Part shown: positions 18,297 through 28,763 of the stretch, one piece after another
Layout of the letters: every line of letters begins with the position of its first letter
Position numbering within the stretch: the first letter of the stretch is position 1
From: Caballeronia sp. dw_276
Lineage (GTDB): Bacteria; Pseudomonadota; Gammaproteobacteria; Burkholderiales; Burkholderiaceae
Direction: 5' to 3'
Assembly: GCF_018449635.1 (NCBI RefSeq)
Contig: NZ_JAAVUV010000011.1
Span: 1-64,000, forward strand
Length of the DNA: 64,000 bases
Translations under genes and position numbers: made by a program
Notes under the pieces: model-generated
Database searches by the model: none
Told to the model about the DNA's origin: nothing
Seen by the model: only the letters and a program-made list of their open reading frames with translations

Positions 18297-19409
18297 ATGC
18301 CCATTTCCACACCGGCCATCGGCCCCCATATTTTGCGCAATAACCTGTTCGTGGCCCCTATGGCCGGGGTGACGGACCGCCCGTTCCGGCAATTGTGCAA
18401 ACGCATGGGCGCGGGGTACGCGGTGTCCGAAATGGTCGCATCGAACGCGCAGTTGTGGAAAAGCGAAAAGACCCTGCGCCGCGCGAATCACACCGGCGAG
18501 GTCGAGCCTATCTCGGTGCAGATCGCCGGCGCGGACCCGAAGATGCTCGCCGAAGCGGCGCGGCACAACGTCGCGAACGGCGCGCAGATCATCGATATCA
18601 ACATGGGCTGCCCAGCCAAGAAGGTCTGCAACGTGGCGGCCGGTTCCGCGCTGCTGCAAAACGAAGCGCTTGTTGCGCAAATCGTGCAGGCCGTGGTGAA
18701 CGCGGTGGGCGTAGGCCCGGACGCCGTGCCCGTCACGCTGAAAATCCGCACCGGTTGGAACCGCGAAAACAAGAATGCGCTGAATATTGCGCGCATTGCG
18801 CAGGACGCGGGCATTTCCATGCTGACCGTTCATGGCCGTACGCGCGCCGACCTTTACAAGGGCGACGCGGAATACGAGACCATCGCGGCCGTCAAAGCCT
18901 CGGTGCGAATTCCGGTCGTGGCGAACGGCGACATTGGCACGCCCGAAAAAGCGCGCCACGTGCTGGCCGTGACCGGCGCGGACGCCATCATGATCGGACG
19001 GGCCGCGCAAGGACGTCCGTGGCTCTTTCGCGAAATCGAACACTTCCTCCTGACGGGCGAACATCTGCCTGCGCCGCGTATCGACGAGATCCAGCAGCTG
19101 ATGAATGCGCATCTCGAAGATCACTATGATTTCTATGGCGAATTCACGGGCGTTCGCACAGCGCGCAAACACATCGGCTGGTACACTCGCGGCCTTTCCG
19201 GCGCCAACACGTTCAGACATCGGATGAACACGCTGGATTCCACACGAGAACAATTGCTCGCCGTGAACGAATTCTTCGACGCCCAAAAGGCGTTGTCCGA
19301 CCGTCTCGTCTATGTCGAAGAACTCGGCTCAGACGCTGATAACGGCGGCAACGACGCAGCGGAAGAATCGTGCGGCACGCAGAACCAAACAGACCGATTA
19401 GCCGCATGA
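18297..19409 (+). CDS. dusB: tRNA-dihydrouridine synthase B
   Basis: A 370-residue FMN enzyme reducing uridine in the D-loop. It has MAGVTDRPFRQLCKRMGAGYAVSEMV, the catalytic-cysteine motif INMGCPAKKVCNVAAGSALL, TVHGRTR, VVANGDIGTP and MIGRAAQGRPWLF in the expected order. The C-terminus carries an unusual acidic/Asn-rich tail (ADNGGNDAAEE). It overlaps fis by four bases (ATGA), the conserved dusB-fis operon. A TAAAAT -10-like element is about 65 bases upstream. Confidence 0.95.
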   Translation: MPISTPAIGPHILRNNLFVAPMAGVTDRPFRQLCKRMGAGYAVSEMVASNAQLWKSEKTLRRANHTGEVEPISVQIAGADPKMLAEAARHNVANGAQIIDINMGCPAKKVCNVAAGSALLQNEALVAQIVQAVVNAVGVGPDAVPVTLKIRTGWNRENKNALNIARIAQDAGISMLTVHGRTRADLYKGDAEYETIAAVKASVRIPVVANGDIGTPEKARHVLAVTGADAIMIGRAAQGRPWLFREIEHFLLTGEHLPAPRIDEIQQLMNAHLEDHYDFYGEFTGVRTARKHIGWYTRGLSGANTFRHRMNTLDSTREQLLAVNEFFDAQKALSDRLVYVEELGSDADNGGNDAAEESCGTQNQTDRLAA

Positions 19410-19639
19410 GCAGACACAACATAGAACAATGCGTCCGCCAGAGCCTGGACAATTATTTCCAGGACCTGGACGGCTCGAAACCGCACGACGTCTACGAAAT
19501 GGTGATTTCGTGCGTCGAAAAGCCGATGCTCGAAGTCGTGCTGAAACAAGCCGACGGGAACCAGTCGCTCGCAGCGGAGTATCTCGGCATCAATCGCAAC
19601 ACGCTGAGAAAGAAGCTCCAGCAGCACGGCCTGATTTAA
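19406..19639 (+). CDS. fis: Fis-family nucleoid-associated DNA-binding protein
   Basis: A 77-residue protein ending in the Fis helix-turn-helix (KQADGNQSLAAEYLGINRNTLRKKLQQHGLI), preceded by a dimerising helical segment. It is shorter at the N-terminus than E. coli Fis (98 aa), normal for betaproteobacteria. The start at 19406 overlaps the dusB stop; an in-frame upstream ATG lies inside dusB and is not needed. It acts as a chromosome-organising protein and regulator of stable RNA and other genes. Confidence 0.93.
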   Translation: MSRHNIEQCVRQSLDNYFQDLDGSKPHDVYEMVISCVEKPMLEVVLKQADGNQSLAAEYLGINRNTLRKKLQQHGLI

Positions 19640-19744
19640 GTCATTTGTCTCATTGATGTACCTCCCGGACCGTCGCGGCGTACGGCGGTCGATCCGAATT
19701 TACTGATTCCCTCGACTCCCCTACCGGCTTCCGCCGTTCCCATC

Positions 19745-21310
19745 ATGATCAAGCAAGCGCTCCTCTCTGTTTCAGACAAGTCTGGCATCGTCGAATTTGC
19801 GAAATCGCTGTCCGAGCTCGGCGTAAGCCTGCTTTCGACCGGCGGCACCGCAAAACTTCTTGCCGATGCCGGCTTGCCCGTCACCGAAGTCGCCGACTAC
19901 ACCGGTTTTCCGGAAATGCTCGACGGCCGCGTGAAAACGCTGCATCCGAAGGTTCACGGTGGCATTCTTGCCCGCCGCGACTTGCCGGAACACATGGCCG
20001 CGCTCGAGCAACACGACATTCCGACCATCGACCTGCTGGTGGTCAATCTTTATCCGTTCGTGCAGACGGTATCTAAGGAAGAATGCTCGCTGGAAGACGC
20101 GATCGAGAACATCGATATTGGTGGTCCGACCATGTTGCGCTCGGCCGCGAAGAATCATCGCGATGTGACCGTGATCGTCGATCCTTCGGATTACGCGACG
20201 GTTCTCGAGGAAATGCGCTCGGCCAACAACACGGTCAGCTACCCGACGAACTTCCGGCTCGCGACCAAGGTATTCGCGCACACCGCGCAATACGATGGCG
20301 CCATCACGAACTATCTGACGAGCCTGACCGAAGCGCTGGAACACAAGAGCCGCAACACGTTTCCGTCGACGTTCAATCTCGCCTTCACCAAAGTGCAGGA
20401 CCTGCGTTACGGCGAGAACCCGCATCAAAGCGCGGCGTTTTATCGCGATATCGCGACGTCCGCCGGCGCGCTCGCGAACTACGAGCAGTTGCAGGGCAAG
20501 GAACTGTCGTACAACAACATCGCGGATTCCGATGCTGCCTGGGAATGCGTGAAGACCTTCGACGTGCCGGCCTGTGTGATCGTGAAGCACGCGAATCCGT
20601 GCGGCGTGGCGGTCGGCGCGGACGCGCACGAAGCGTATTCGAAGGCATTCCAGACCGATCCTACTTCGGCGTTCGGCGGCATCATCGCGTTCAATCGCGA
20701 AGTGGATGAAACGGCGGCCCAAGCCGTTGCCAAGCAGTTCGTGGAAGTGCTGATGGCGCCGTCGTTCAGCGACGCAGCCAAGCAGATTTTCGCGGCCAAG
20801 CAGAACGTGCGTTTGCTGAAAATCGATCTTGGCGACGGCCACAACGCGTTCGACCTGAAGCGAGTGGGCGGCGGCTTGCTGGTGCAATCGCTGGATTCGA
20901 AGAACGTCCAGCCGCACGAATTGCGCGTGGTCACGAAGCGTCACCCGACGCCGAAGGAAATGGACGACCTGATGTTCGCGTGGCGTGTCGCGAAGTATGT
21001 GAAGTCGAACGCGATTGTGTTCTGCGGCGGCGGCATGACGCTCGGCGTGGGCGCGGGACAAATGAGCCGCGTGGATTCGGCGCGCATTGCGAGCATCAAG
21101 GCGCAGAACGCGGGTTTGTCGCTGGCGGGATCCGCCGTGGCGTCGGACGCATTCTTCCCGTTCCGCGATGGGCTCGACGTCGTGGTGAACGCGGGCGCAA
21201 CCTGCGTGATCCAGCCGGGCGGCTCCATGCGCGACGACGAAGTCGTCGCCGCTGCGGACGAACACAACATTGCGATGGTGCTCACCGGCACGCGCCACTT
21301 CCGCCATTAA
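19745..21310 (+). CDS. purH: bifunctional AICAR transformylase / IMP cyclohydrolase
   Basis: A 521-residue enzyme for the last two steps of purine synthesis. The N-terminal MGS-like IMP cyclohydrolase domain (1-195) contains [13 protein letters not shown] and [19 protein letters not shown]. The C-terminal transformylase domain contains [16 protein letters not shown], the catalytic [11 protein letters not shown] region near 280, and [12 protein letters not shown]. Length is standard. It follows fis by about 105 bases, and a terminator hairpin lies after it. Confidence 0.97.
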   Translation: MIKQALLSVSDKSGIVEFAKSLSELGVSLLSTGGTAKLLADAGLPVTEVADYTGFPEMLDGRVKTLHPKVHGGILARRDLPEHMAALEQHDIPTIDLLVVNLYPFVQTVSKEECSLEDAIENIDIGGPTMLRSAAKNHRDVTVIVDPSDYATVLEEMRSANNTVSYPTNFRLATKVFAHTAQYDGAITNYLTSLTEALEHKSRNTFPSTFNLAFTKVQDLRYGENPHQSAAFYRDIATSAGALANYEQLQGKELSYNNIADSDAAWECVKTFDVPACVIVKHANPCGVAVGADAHEAYSKAFQTDPTSAFGGIIAFNREVDETAAQAVAKQFVEVLMAPSFSDAAKQIFAAKQNVRLLKIDLGDGHNAFDLKRVGGGLLVQSLDSKNVQPHELRVVTKRHPTPKEMDDLMFAWRVAKYVKSNAIVFCGGGMTLGVGAGQMSRVDSARIASIKAQNAGLSLAGSAVASDAFFPFRDGLDVVVNAGATCVIQPGGSMRDDEVVAAADEHNIAMVLTGTRHFRH

Positions 21311-21327
21311 GCACGGTTGATCTTCGC

Positions 21328-21363
21328 AAAGCCCGGTGGCCAACAGGTTCTCCGGGCTTTTTA
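21328..21363 (+). terminator. terminator after purH
   Basis: AAGCCCGG and CCGGGCTT arms flank a 15-base loop and are followed by TTTTTAC. Confidence 0.75.
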
Positions 21364-21415
21364 CTTTCTGCGGCGCGCTGTTAGTATCGCAAGCACTACG
21401 TTCCAACGGCATTCC

Positions 21416-21958
21416 ATGAGAATTCTCGGCATTGACCCGGGCCTGCGCGTGACTGGATTCGGCGTCATCGATAAAACCGGCCACACGCTGACCTACGTGA
21501 CCAGCGGCGTCATCAAGACGGCGGACGCTGATCTGCCGTCGCGTCTGAATACGATATTCGAAGGCATTTCGACATTGGTCCGGCAACACTCGCCGGATCA
21601 ATCGGCCATCGAAAAAGTGTTCGTCAACGTCAATCCGCAATCGACTCTGCTGCTCGGGCAGGCCCGTGGCGCGGCCATTTGCGGGCTGGTTGCGAACGGC
21701 GTGCCGGTCGCCGAATACACGGCGTTGCAATTGAAGCAGGCCGTCGTAGGCTACGGCCGCGCAACGAAAGAACAGATGCAGCAGATGGTGGTGCGCTTGC
21801 TCGCGCTTTCGGGCGTGCCCGGAACGGATGCCGCCGATGCCCTCGGCATGGCCATCTGCCACGCGCACGCGGGTGGCGCGACGGCAATCCTCGGCGGCAT
21901 TGCGCCATCCCTGGCTAAGAAAGGCCTGCGCGTACGGCGCGGCCGCCTTGTCGGCTAA
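21416..21958 (+). CDS. ruvC: crossover junction endodeoxyribonuclease RuvC
   Basis: A 180-residue Holliday-junction resolvase starting [16 protein letters not shown]. Acidic metal ligands are seen at Asp7, Glu in AIEKVFVN (about 66) and Asp in [16 protein letters not shown] (about 140). The start at 21416 is chosen because it begins the conserved first strand; the frame is open upstream through the purH terminator. It is followed 21 bases later by ruvA and then ruvB. Confidence 0.95.
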   Translation: MRILGIDPGLRVTGFGVIDKTGHTLTYVTSGVIKTADADLPSRLNTIFEGISTLVRQHSPDQSAIEKVFVNVNPQSTLLLGQARGAAICGLVANGVPVAEYTALQLKQAVVGYGRATKEQMQQMVVRLLALSGVPGTDAADALGMAICHAHAGGATAILGGIAPSLAKKGLRVRRGRLVG

Positions 21959-21979
21959 CTCCATTACAAGTTCCTAAAC

Positions 21980-22561
21980 ATGATTGGTCGCATTGCAGGC
22001 GTCTTGCTTGAAAAAAACCCGCCGTATCTGCTCGTGGATTGCGGCGGCGTGGGCTACGAAATCGCCGTGCCGATGAGCACCTTCTACAACCTGCCGAACA
22101 GCGGCGAAAAGATCGTCCTGCTGACCCAGTTGATCGTGCGTGAAGACGCGCATTTGCTGTACGGCTTCGGCACGCAACAGGAACGCACGACCTTTCGCGA
22201 ACTGCTCAAGATCAGCGGAATCGGTGCGCGTATGGCCCTGGCGGTACTGTCGGGCATGAGCGTCCAGGAACTCGCGCAAGCAGTGACGATGCAGGACGCC
22301 GCGCGCCTGACGCGCACGCCCGGAATTGGCAAAAAGACGGCGGAGCGCCTGCTGCTGGAACTGAAGGGCAAACTCGGCGCGGATCTGGGCACGGCAGCAG
22401 GCACCGTGGCCGGCCCGGATCACGCGAGCGATATCCTGAACGCTTTGCTGGCATTGGGTTACTCCGAAAAAGAGGCGCTCATGGCGGTAAAGAATGTTCC
22501 TGCCGGGACAGGCGTTTCAGAAGGCATCAAGCTGGCCCTGAAGGCGCTGTCCAAGAGCTAG
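21980..22561 (+). CDS. ruvA: Holliday junction branch migration protein RuvA
   Basis: A 193-residue protein with the N-terminal OB fold ([31 protein letters not shown]), two helix-hairpin-helix motifs ([17 protein letters not shown] and [20 protein letters not shown]) and a C-terminal UBA-like domain III ([20 protein letters not shown]) that contacts RuvB. It is the middle gene of ruvCAB. Confidence 0.96.
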   Translation: MIGRIAGVLLEKNPPYLLVDCGGVGYEIAVPMSTFYNLPNSGEKIVLLTQLIVREDAHLLYGFGTQQERTTFRELLKISGIGARMALAVLSGMSVQELAQAVTMQDAARLTRTPGIGKKTAERLLLELKGKLGADLGTAAGTVAGPDHASDILNALLALGYSEKEALMAVKNVPAGTGVSEGIKLALKALSKS

Positions 22562-22649
22562 TGAGGCAAGTCTCCCACGCCGTTGATCCGGCCAACAGTC
22601 GGCCGATTGGCTAGCTTTCGGCGCTTTAGTCACGCGGTACAATCAACGC

Positions 22650-23714
22650 ATGATAGAAACCGACAAACTCGCCGCCGAACGCATCATCTCGGCCACTCCG
22701 GTCTCGCCGAACGAGGAAGTGTTCGAGCGGGCGCTGCGGCCGCGCCAGCTCGAGGAATACGTCGGGCAGGAAAAGATACGGGATCAGTTGCAAATCTTCA
22801 TCGAGGCCGCGCGCAGGCGCTCCGAGGCGCTTGATCACGTGCTGCTGTTCGGGCCGCCCGGTCTCGGCAAGACCACGCTTGCACACATCATTGCGCGGGA
22901 AATGGGTGTCAATCTGCGGCAAACATCGGGTCCCGTGCTGGAACGCGCCGGCGATCTCGCCGCGTTGCTGACCAATCTCGAAAAGAACGACGTGCTTTTC
23001 ATCGATGAAATTCATCGGCTGTCGCCGGTCGTCGAAGAAATTTTGTACCCGGCGCTCGAGGATTATCAGATCGACATCATGATCGGCGAGGGTCCTGCGG
23101 CGCGTAGCGTGAAGCTCGACTTGCAGCCGTTCACGCTGGTAGGGGCCACCACTCGCGCCGGCATGCTGACCAATCCGCTGCGGGATCGCTTCGGGATCGT
23201 GTCGCGGCTGGAGTTTTATACCGCGAGCGAATTGGCGCGGATCGTCACGCGATCGGCATCGTTGTTGAAGGCGAATATTGTCCCGGAAGGGGCGTTCGAG
23301 ATTGCCAAGCGCGCGCGGGGTACGCCGCGTATTGCTAACCGCCTGCTCAGGCGGGTGCGCGATTACGCCGAGGTGCGGGCGAACGGCAATATCACGGCGG
23401 ATGTCGCCGATGCCGCCCTGAAGATGCTCGACGTCGATCCTGTCGGCTTCGACCTGATGGACCGCAAGCTACTGGAAGCCATCCTGCACAAATTCGATGG
23501 CGGCCCGGTCGGCGTCGACAACCTGGCTGCGGCAATTGGCGAAGAGCGCGACACGATTGAAGACGTGCTGGAGCCTTATCTGATCCAGCAAGGTTATTTG
23601 CAGCGCACGCCGCGCGGACGCGTTGCCACGCTGCTCACGTATCGTCACTTCGGGCTCGCGGCGCCTGATGCAGGCCCTGTTCGGGATCTTTGGGACGCAA
23701 ACTCACCCGAATAG
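22650..23714 (+). CDS. ruvB: Holliday junction branch migration ATPase RuvB
   Basis: A 354-residue AAA+ motor. Walker A is GPPGLGKTT (about 70-78), Walker B region LFIDEIHRL, sensor-1 GATTRAGML, arginine-finger region [12 protein letters not shown], and a C-terminal winged helix ([15 protein letters not shown]). It ends four bases before the convergent phosphatase gene. Confidence 0.97.
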   Translation: MIETDKLAAERIISATPVSPNEEVFERALRPRQLEEYVGQEKIRDQLQIFIEAARRRSEALDHVLLFGPPGLGKTTLAHIIAREMGVNLRQTSGPVLERAGDLAALLTNLEKNDVLFIDEIHRLSPVVEEILYPALEDYQIDIMIGEGPAARSVKLDLQPFTLVGATTRAGMLTNPLRDRFGIVSRLEFYTASELARIVTRSASLLKANIVPEGAFEIAKRARGTPRIANRLLRRVRDYAEVRANGNITADVADAALKMLDVDPVGFDLMDRKLLEAILHKFDGGPVGVDNLAAAIGEERDTIEDVLEPYLIQQGYLQRTPRGRVATLLTYRHFGLAAPDAGPVRDLWDANSPE

Positions 23715-23718
23715 CGGC

Positions 23719-24381
23719 TTACCGCGGCACTTCCTTCAGGTCGTCGTCGCTGCTGGGCGCGGCCAGATGCGCAACGTCGCCCCACGCGACGACCTTCGCG
23801 TGACCATTCTCGAAGTCCACCGTGTTGATGCTGGTGTTCAGCAACAACCAGTCGCGTGGAACTTCGAGCGGAATCCCGCGCGCATACCGGTAAATGCAAT
23901 CCAGCACGCCACCATGCGCCACGCACGCAATCCGTCCGCCCGGATGCGCGGCCACGATCGGCTCAACAGCCTTCAACACCCGCTGCGAAAATTCTCTTTG
24001 AGACTCGCCACCCGGCGGCGCGAAATCGGGATCGTGGCTCTGCCAGACAGCGTGTTCGGCAGGAAATTTAGTCAGGATCTCTGCGCTATCGTGGCCTTGG
24101 AAGTCCCCGTACAGACGCTCGCGCAACCCTTCGTTCAGATTCAGCGATAACCCGAGCGCATCGGCAAAAGGCTTGGCCGTTTGCTGCGCACGTTGCAGGT
24201 CGCTGGAATACACCGCGTCGAGCCGCGCGCCGGATTGCGACTCGCGCAACAGGCGCTGTGCCAGCTGCTCCGCTTGCGCAACCCCGCTCGCGCCAAGCAG
24301 AATATCAATATGCCCCTGAATCCGCTTGATACGATTCCAGTCGGTTTCGCCGTGCCTGATAAAGAGGACTTGCGTAATCAT
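23719..24381 (-). CDS. histidine phosphatase family protein (phosphoglycerate-mutase-like)
   Basis: A 220-residue protein with the phosphohistidine motif LFIRHGETDWN (His10), the second conserved region YSSDLQRAQQTA, Glu in LNEGLRERLYGDFQG and the late His in IACVAHGGVLDCI. It could be a GpmB-type phosphatase or act on another small phosphoester. The start at 24381 begins the first strand of the fold. It follows dtd by 49 bases on the same strand and is the last gene of a tyrS-dtd-phosphatase run. Confidence 0.87.
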   Translation of the reverse strand: MITQVLFIRHGETDWNRIKRIQGHIDILLGASGVAQAEQLAQRLLRESQSGARLDAVYSSDLQRAQQTAKPFADALGLSLNLNEGLRERLYGDFQGHDSAEILTKFPAEHAVWQSHDPDFAPPGGESQREFSQRVLKAVEPIVAAHPGGRIACVAHGGVLDCIYRYARGIPLEVPRDWLLLNTSINTVDFENGHAKVVAWGDVAHLAAPSSDDDLKEVPR

Positions 24382-24430
24382 GGGGATTCCAAAAGATGCG
24401 CTCGGGCTGAGCCGGCGCTGTGAGAAGACA

Positions 24431-24889
24431 TCAGGGACGTACTTGCAGCCAGAACGTGACCGGCCCGTCATTCACCAGCGACACTTGCATGTCCGCGCCG
24501 AACTCGCCTGTCTCGACAATCGGATGCGCGGCGCGCGCCTGTGCAACGAAGTAGTCGAAGAGCTTGCGGCCTTCGTCCGGCGGCGCTGCGGGCGTGAAGC
24601 TCGGCCGCAAGCCGCTGGATGTATCGGCGGCGAGCGTAAATTGCGAAACCAGCAGCACGCCGCCCGCGCGCCCGGTGCCGTCGATATCGCGGACTGGCAA
24701 GTTCATTTTGCCGGCGGCGTCGCTGAAAACCCGGTACGCCAGCATCTTCGCAAGCAGCTTGTCCGCCGCCGCGGGCGTATCCCCGCGCTCGGCGCACACA
24801 AGCGCCAGCAGGCCTGCATCGATAGCGCCCGTTACCCGGCCTTCCACACGGACATCGGCGCGAAGAACGCGCTGAATGAGCGCAATCAC
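24431..24889 (-). CDS. dtd: D-aminoacyl-tRNA deacylase
   Basis: A 152-residue enzyme that frees tRNA from D-amino acids and mischarged glycine. It starts [19 protein letters not shown] and carries [19 protein letters not shown] and the C-terminal Gly-cisPro motif [10 protein letters not shown] that enforces chirality. It lies only four bases downstream of tyrS. TyrRS can charge D-Tyr, so the pairing makes functional sense. Confidence 0.95.
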   Translation of the reverse strand: MIALIQRVLRADVRVEGRVTGAIDAGLLALVCAERGDTPAAADKLLAKMLAYRVFSDAAGKMNLPVRDIDGTGRAGGVLLVSQFTLAADTSSGLRPSFTPAAPPDEGRKLFDYFVAQARAAHPIVETGEFGADMQVSLVNDGPVTFWLQVRP

Positions 24890-24893
24890 GGAC

Positions 24894-26150
24894 TCAAGCC
24901 GTCAGCGTGACGCGCGCAAAGCGGCGTTTGCCCACCTGCACGACAAACTCGCCGGCTTCGACTTTCAGGCCCTTGTCGGACACGATCGCGCCGTCGATCT
25001 TCACGCCGCCTTGCTCGATATTGCGCAACGCTTCGCTCGTCGATGGAACCAGCCCCGCCTGCTTCAACAACTGCCCGATGGCAAGCGGCGCACCGCTGAG
25101 CGTCACCGACGCGATCTCGTCGGGCACCCCGCCCTTCGCTCGATGATTGAAGTCTTCAAGCGCCCGTTCGGCATCGGCCTGCGAGTGGAATCGCGCGACG
25201 ATTTCCTGCCCGAGCAGGACCTTGAAATCACGCGGATTGCGGCCGCCTTCGGCTTCGCTCTTGAAGCGCGCAATCTCTTCCATGCTTCTGAACGACAGCA
25301 GTTCGAAATAGCGCCACATGAGCGTGTCGGAAATGCTCATCAGCTTGCCGAACATGTCCGTGGGCTTCTCGCTGATGCCGATGTAGTTGTGCTTCGATTT
25401 CGACATCTTCTCGACGCCGTCCAGCCCTTCCAGCAACGGCATGGTCAAAATGCACTGCTGCTCCTGACCATATTGCTTCTGCAACTCGCGCCCAACCAGC
25501 AGATTGAACTTCTGGTCGGTGCCGCCGAGTTCCAGGTCGGCGTTCAGCGCCACTGAGTCGTATCCCTGCATGAGCGGATAGAGCAACTCGTGGATGGAGA
25601 TGGGCATGCCGCCCTGATAACGCTTGGTGAAATCCTCACGCTCGAGAATGCGCGCCACCGTGTAGCGCGAGGCAAGCTTGATCATTCCGTCGGCGCCAAG
25701 CGGCATCGACCATTCGCTGTTGTAGCGCATTTCGGTCTTCTCACGGTCCAGCACAAGCGCGGCTTGCTCGAAGTACGTCTTCGCGTTCGACTCGATCTGT
25801 TCGCGCGTCAGCGGCGGGCGAGTAGCGTTTCGCCCCGAAGGATCGCCAATGAGCGATGTGAAATCGCCGATCAGGAAGATCACCGTATGGCCAAGGTCCT
25901 GCAGCTGACGCATTTTATTCAGCACAACCGTATGGCCGATATGAATGTCGGGCGCGGTCGGGTCGAGGCCGAGCTTGATGCGCAGCGGCTTCCCGCTCAA
26001 CGCGCTGCGCGCGAGCTTCTGCGCGAACTCGGCTTCGATCAGCAGTTCGTCACAACCCCGTTTCGCGATGGCAAGCGCGGCCTGCACTTCGTCGGTAAGG
26101 GGCAAGGTTTTCGCAGCCGAAGCCGGAGAGTCGTTCGGTTCTGTGGTCAT
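24894..26150 (-). CDS. tyrS: tyrosyl-tRNA synthetase
   Basis: A 418-residue class I synthetase. The HIGH motif (PDIHIGH) is at 70-73, KMSKSKHNY near residue 258, and a C-terminal S4 RNA-binding domain starts at about 350 ([29 protein letters not shown]). The insert [20 protein letters not shown] marks the TyrRZ-type group. It begins the tyrS-dtd-phosphatase run. The intergenic DNA upstream holds a large inverted repeat. Confidence 0.96.
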   Translation of the reverse strand: MTTEPNDSPASAAKTLPLTDEVQAALAIAKRGCDELLIEAEFAQKLARSALSGKPLRIKLGLDPTAPDIHIGHTVVLNKMRQLQDLGHTVIFLIGDFTSLIGDPSGRNATRPPLTREQIESNAKTYFEQAALVLDREKTEMRYNSEWSMPLGADGMIKLASRYTVARILEREDFTKRYQGGMPISIHELLYPLMQGYDSVALNADLELGGTDQKFNLLVGRELQKQYGQEQQCILTMPLLEGLDGVEKMSKSKHNYIGISEKPTDMFGKLMSISDTLMWRYFELLSFRSMEEIARFKSEAEGGRNPRDFKVLLGQEIVARFHSQADAERALEDFNHRAKGGVPDEIASVTLSGAPLAIGQLLKQAGLVPSTSEALRNIEQGGVKIDGAIVSDKGLKVEAGEFVVQVGKRRFARVTLTA

Positions 26151-26496
26151 GCTTGCAACTTTTCGGATGATTTATTCGGGACGGGGACAGGCGCGCAAAG
26201 GTAATGGTCGCGGCGCTGCGGCTCTCATGCAGTAATTCGCAAGCTCAAAAATCAGCGCGGCTTTTGCTTGGTTCAGGGATCGGATTTTACGTGATGTCGT
26301 GCGCGTTCGCCCCGTTTTCCCCACGCGTTAGCCATTCGGCCAGGTTTTCGACCCCAGAGACAGCGAATCCTGAACGTAAAACATGGCCGAATGGCTAACG
26401 CTGGGGTCGACGGCTTAACGCCCGGCGTTGATGCGTGGATAATTCATTCATGGCGGCCGTTCGGACCGCGGGATCGCATCGAAAAGGAGAGGCAAC
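26151..26496. other. divergent tyrS/anmK intergenic region
   Basis: About 346 bp with no gene. Its only striking content is an 18-bp perfect inverted repeat (26325-26342 / 26384-26401) with an additional complementary pair; see the repeat entry. Confidence 0.6.
26325..26410. repeat. large inverted repeat with alternative / pseudoknot pairing
   Basis: The arms GCGTTAGCCATTCGGCCA (26325-26342) and its exact reverse complement (26384-26401) flank a 41-base loop. Within the loop, TCGACCCCAG (26348-26357) is the exact reverse complement of CTGGGGTCGA (26401-26410), right after the second arm. In RNA this is H-type pseudoknot geometry; alternatively the two helices compete. It ends 87 bases before the anmK start. 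No T-run follows, so it does not look like a plain terminator. Confidence 0.8.
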
Positions 26497-27651
26497 GTGG
26501 CGCGACGTACCGAAGCAGGAGAAACAGGCAACGCAGCGGACGGCGTGTATTTCGGGCTCATGTCCGGCACGAGCATGGACGGCGTGGACGGCGTCGCGGT
26601 GCAATTCACGGAAGGCAGGCCGCCGGTTGTGCTCGGCGAGGCGCACGTCGGCTTCTCGGAAGGCCTGCGTGAAGCGCTCTTTGCCCTGCAGGCACCCGGC
26701 GAAAACGAACTCGAACGCGAAGCGCTGGCAGCAAACGCGCTGGCCACGCGGTACGCGGTGTGCTGTCACGAACTGGCAAGCATGAACGGTTATTCGGCGG
26801 CTAAAGTGCGCGCGATCGGCGTGCACGGACAAACTGTGCGGCATCGGCCGGAGAAGGGTTATACGCGGCAGATCAACAATCCCGCATTGCTTGCCGAAAT
26901 GACGAACATCGACATCGTTGCGGACTTTCGCAGTCGCGACGTCGCTGCAGGCGGTCAGGGTGCGCCGCTTGTACCGGCGTTTCACGCGACCATTTTCGGT
27001 TCGAAGAACGAAACGCGCGTGGTCTGTAACCTGGGCGGAATCAGCAATATCACGGTTTTATCAGCAGGTGGCGGAGTGCACGGATTTGATTGCGGTCCGG
27101 CCAATGCTTTGCTCGACGAGTGGGCGCACCGCCACCTGAACCGCCCTTTTGACGAAGGCGGTCATTTCGCGTCACAAGGACAGGTGAACCGGCCATTGTT
27201 GAACGCCTTGCTCGATGAACCGTTCTTCGAACAACGTCCGCCGAAAAGCACCGGGCGCGATCTATTCAACCCCGCATGGCTCGATGCGAAGCTCGCCGGA
27301 TTCGACGCGGTTTCACCCGCCGACGTGCAGGCGACACTCGTTGCTCTAACGGCGGTAACCGTTGCACGGGAAATCGAGCGCCACGCGTCCGATTGTCGGG
27401 CGGTCTATGTTTGTGGAGGGGGCGCACGCAACCCGGTACTCATGAGCGCGATCCAGCAGGCGCTTGCGGACACTGGTGTGACCGGCGTTCCTGTCATGAC
27501 TACGGACGCGCTCGGCGTGCCACCGCAACAGGTCGAGGCGTTGGCGTTCGCTTGGCTGGCTATGCGCTGCATGGCGCGCGCGACGGGAAATGTGGCAGCC
27601 GTGACCGGGGCTGCGGGTGAACGCGTTCTCGGCGCTATTTATCCGCGCTGA
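26497..27651 (+). CDS. anmK: anhydro-N-acetylmuramic acid kinase
   Basis: A 384-residue peptidoglycan-recycling kinase. The nucleotide/phosphate motif [16 protein letters not shown] (about 19-34), [36 protein letters not shown] and the C-terminal [11 protein letters not shown] are all in order. The chosen start is GTG at 26497 with AAGGAGA six bases upstream. It converts anhydroMurNAc to MurNAc-6-phosphate. Convergent with erpA and separated from it by a terminator. Confidence 0.94.
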   Translation: MARRTEAGETGNAADGVYFGLMSGTSMDGVDGVAVQFTEGRPPVVLGEAHVGFSEGLREALFALQAPGENELEREALAANALATRYAVCCHELASMNGYSAAKVRAIGVHGQTVRHRPEKGYTRQINNPALLAEMTNIDIVADFRSRDVAAGGQGAPLVPAFHATIFGSKNETRVVCNLGGISNITVLSAGGGVHGFDCGPANALLDEWAHRHLNRPFDEGGHFASQGQVNRPLLNALLDEPFFEQRPPKSTGRDLFNPAWLDAKLAGFDAVSPADVQATLVALTAVTVAREIERHASDCRAVYVCGGGARNPVLMSAIQQALADTGVTGVPVMTTDALGVPPQQVEALAFAWLAMRCMARATGNVAAVTGAAGERVLGAIYPR

Positions 27652-27702
27652 GGACCACAGGAACATATCTAGGGTGACGGAAACAAATCCGTCCGCATAA
27701 AG

Positions 27703-27730
27703 AAAAACGGAGCCATAAGGCTCCGTTTTA
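27703..27730. terminator. bidirectional terminator between anmK and erpA
   Basis: AAAACGGAGCC-ATAA-GGCTCCGTTTT is a perfect hairpin with an A-run on the left and a T-run on the right, serving both convergent genes. Confidence 0.9.
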
Positions 27731-27762
27731 TCAAACCATCCAACCGCGTGCTCTAACCAGAC

Positions 27763-28128
27763 TCAAGCCGAGAACGACGATCCGCAACCGCACGTGCTGG
27801 TCGCATTCGGATTCTTGATCACGAACTGCGCGCCATTCAGGTCGTCCTTATAGTCGATCTCTGCGCCGACGAGATATTGATAGCTCATCGAATCGATCAA
27901 CAACTGGACGCCGGCTTTGTCCATCACGGTGTCGTCTTCGTTGATGGCTTCGTCGAACGTAAAGCCGTACTGGAAGCCCGAACAGCCGCCGCCCTGCACA
28001 AACACGCGCAGCTTCAATTCCGGATTACCTTCTTCGTCGATCAGTTGCTTGACCTTGTCAGCAGCTGCATCCGTGAAAACGAACGGCAGCGGCATTTCGG
28101 TCGTGGGGGTATCGGTGACAGCGTTCAT
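27763..28128 (-). CDS. erpA: iron-sulfur cluster insertion protein ErpA
   Basis: A 121-residue A-type carrier. The three cluster-binding cysteines are in [13 protein letters not shown] and TCGCGSSF, the latter four residues from the C-terminus. ErpA delivers [4Fe-4S] clusters to apo-enzymes including IspG/IspH in many bacteria. Length is typical. It stands alone between two terminators. Confidence 0.94.
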   Translation of the reverse strand: MNAVTDTPTTEMPLPFVFTDAAADKVKQLIDEEGNPELKLRVFVQGGGCSGFQYGFTFDEAINEDDTVMDKAGVQLLIDSMSYQYLVGAEIDYKDDLNGAQFVIKNPNATSTCGCGSSFSA

Positions 28129-28283
28129 TCGAACTCTCCAAAAAAGCTTCTAGGGACTATTGTAGGGCTGATCTCAATATCGTGCTGGAAGCCCATGTAA
28201 TCAATAGGCTATCTCGCCACACTATTCCGAATTAGCCGCGGCTGCTTGTGCGTTGTTCACCAGGCGGTGTGCCACGCAAACGA

Positions 28284-28319
28284 AAAAAGCCGCCAGCGCA
28301 TACACGCAGGCGGCTTTTT
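28284..28319 (-). terminator. terminator of the rplM-rpsI operon
   Basis: AAAAAGCCGCC and GGCGGCTTTTT flank a 14-base loop; on the minus strand the T-run ends the rpsI transcript 41 bases past its stop. Confidence 0.87.
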
Positions 28320-28359
28320 GAGCCATTTCGCCGCCAGAGCGACGAAACCGCCAAACAGC

Positions 28360-28752
28360 TTAACGCTTCGAGAATTGTTTCCGGCGACGTGCCTTGTGGA
28401 AACCAACCTTCTTACGTTCAACTTCACGAGCATCGCGGGTAACGAAGCCAGCTTGCGACAGCGTGGGCTTCAGCGTTGCGTCGTAGTCCATCAACGCGCG
28501 GGTGATGCCGTGGCGAACAGCACCGGCCTGACCCGTTTCGCCGCCGCCGTTCACGTTGACCTTGATGTCGAACGTGGTGGCGTGGCTCGTCAGTTCGAGC
28601 GGCTGGCGCACGATCATCAGCGACGTTTCGCGCGAGAAATAATCAGCAATGGGCTTGCCATTGACAATGATCTCGCCCGTACCGGACTTGATGAACACGC
28701 GGGCAACGGCGCTCTTGCGGCGGCCCGTACCGTAATTCCAATTACCGATCAT
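28360..28752 (-). CDS. rpsI: 30S ribosomal protein S9
   Basis: A 130-residue S9 with [28 protein letters not shown] at the N-terminus and the basic [17 protein letters not shown] tail that reaches the decoding centre. It follows rplM by 11 bases, the universal L13-S9 order. Confidence 0.98.
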   Translation of the reverse strand: MIGNWNYGTGRRKSAVARVFIKSGTGEIIVNGKPIADYFSRETSLMIVRQPLELTSHATTFDIKVNVNGGGETGQAGAVRHGITRALMDYDATLKPTLSQAGFVTRDAREVERKKVGFHKARRRKQFSKR

Positions 28753-28763
28753 ATGGGCTCCCT

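Noticed and set aside
19772-21964. Long minus-strand open frame (730 codons) opposite purH and ruvC
   Set aside because: It is a shadow of GC-rich codon bias; composition is His/Arg-rich with no recognisable domain, and both genes on the plus strand are certain.
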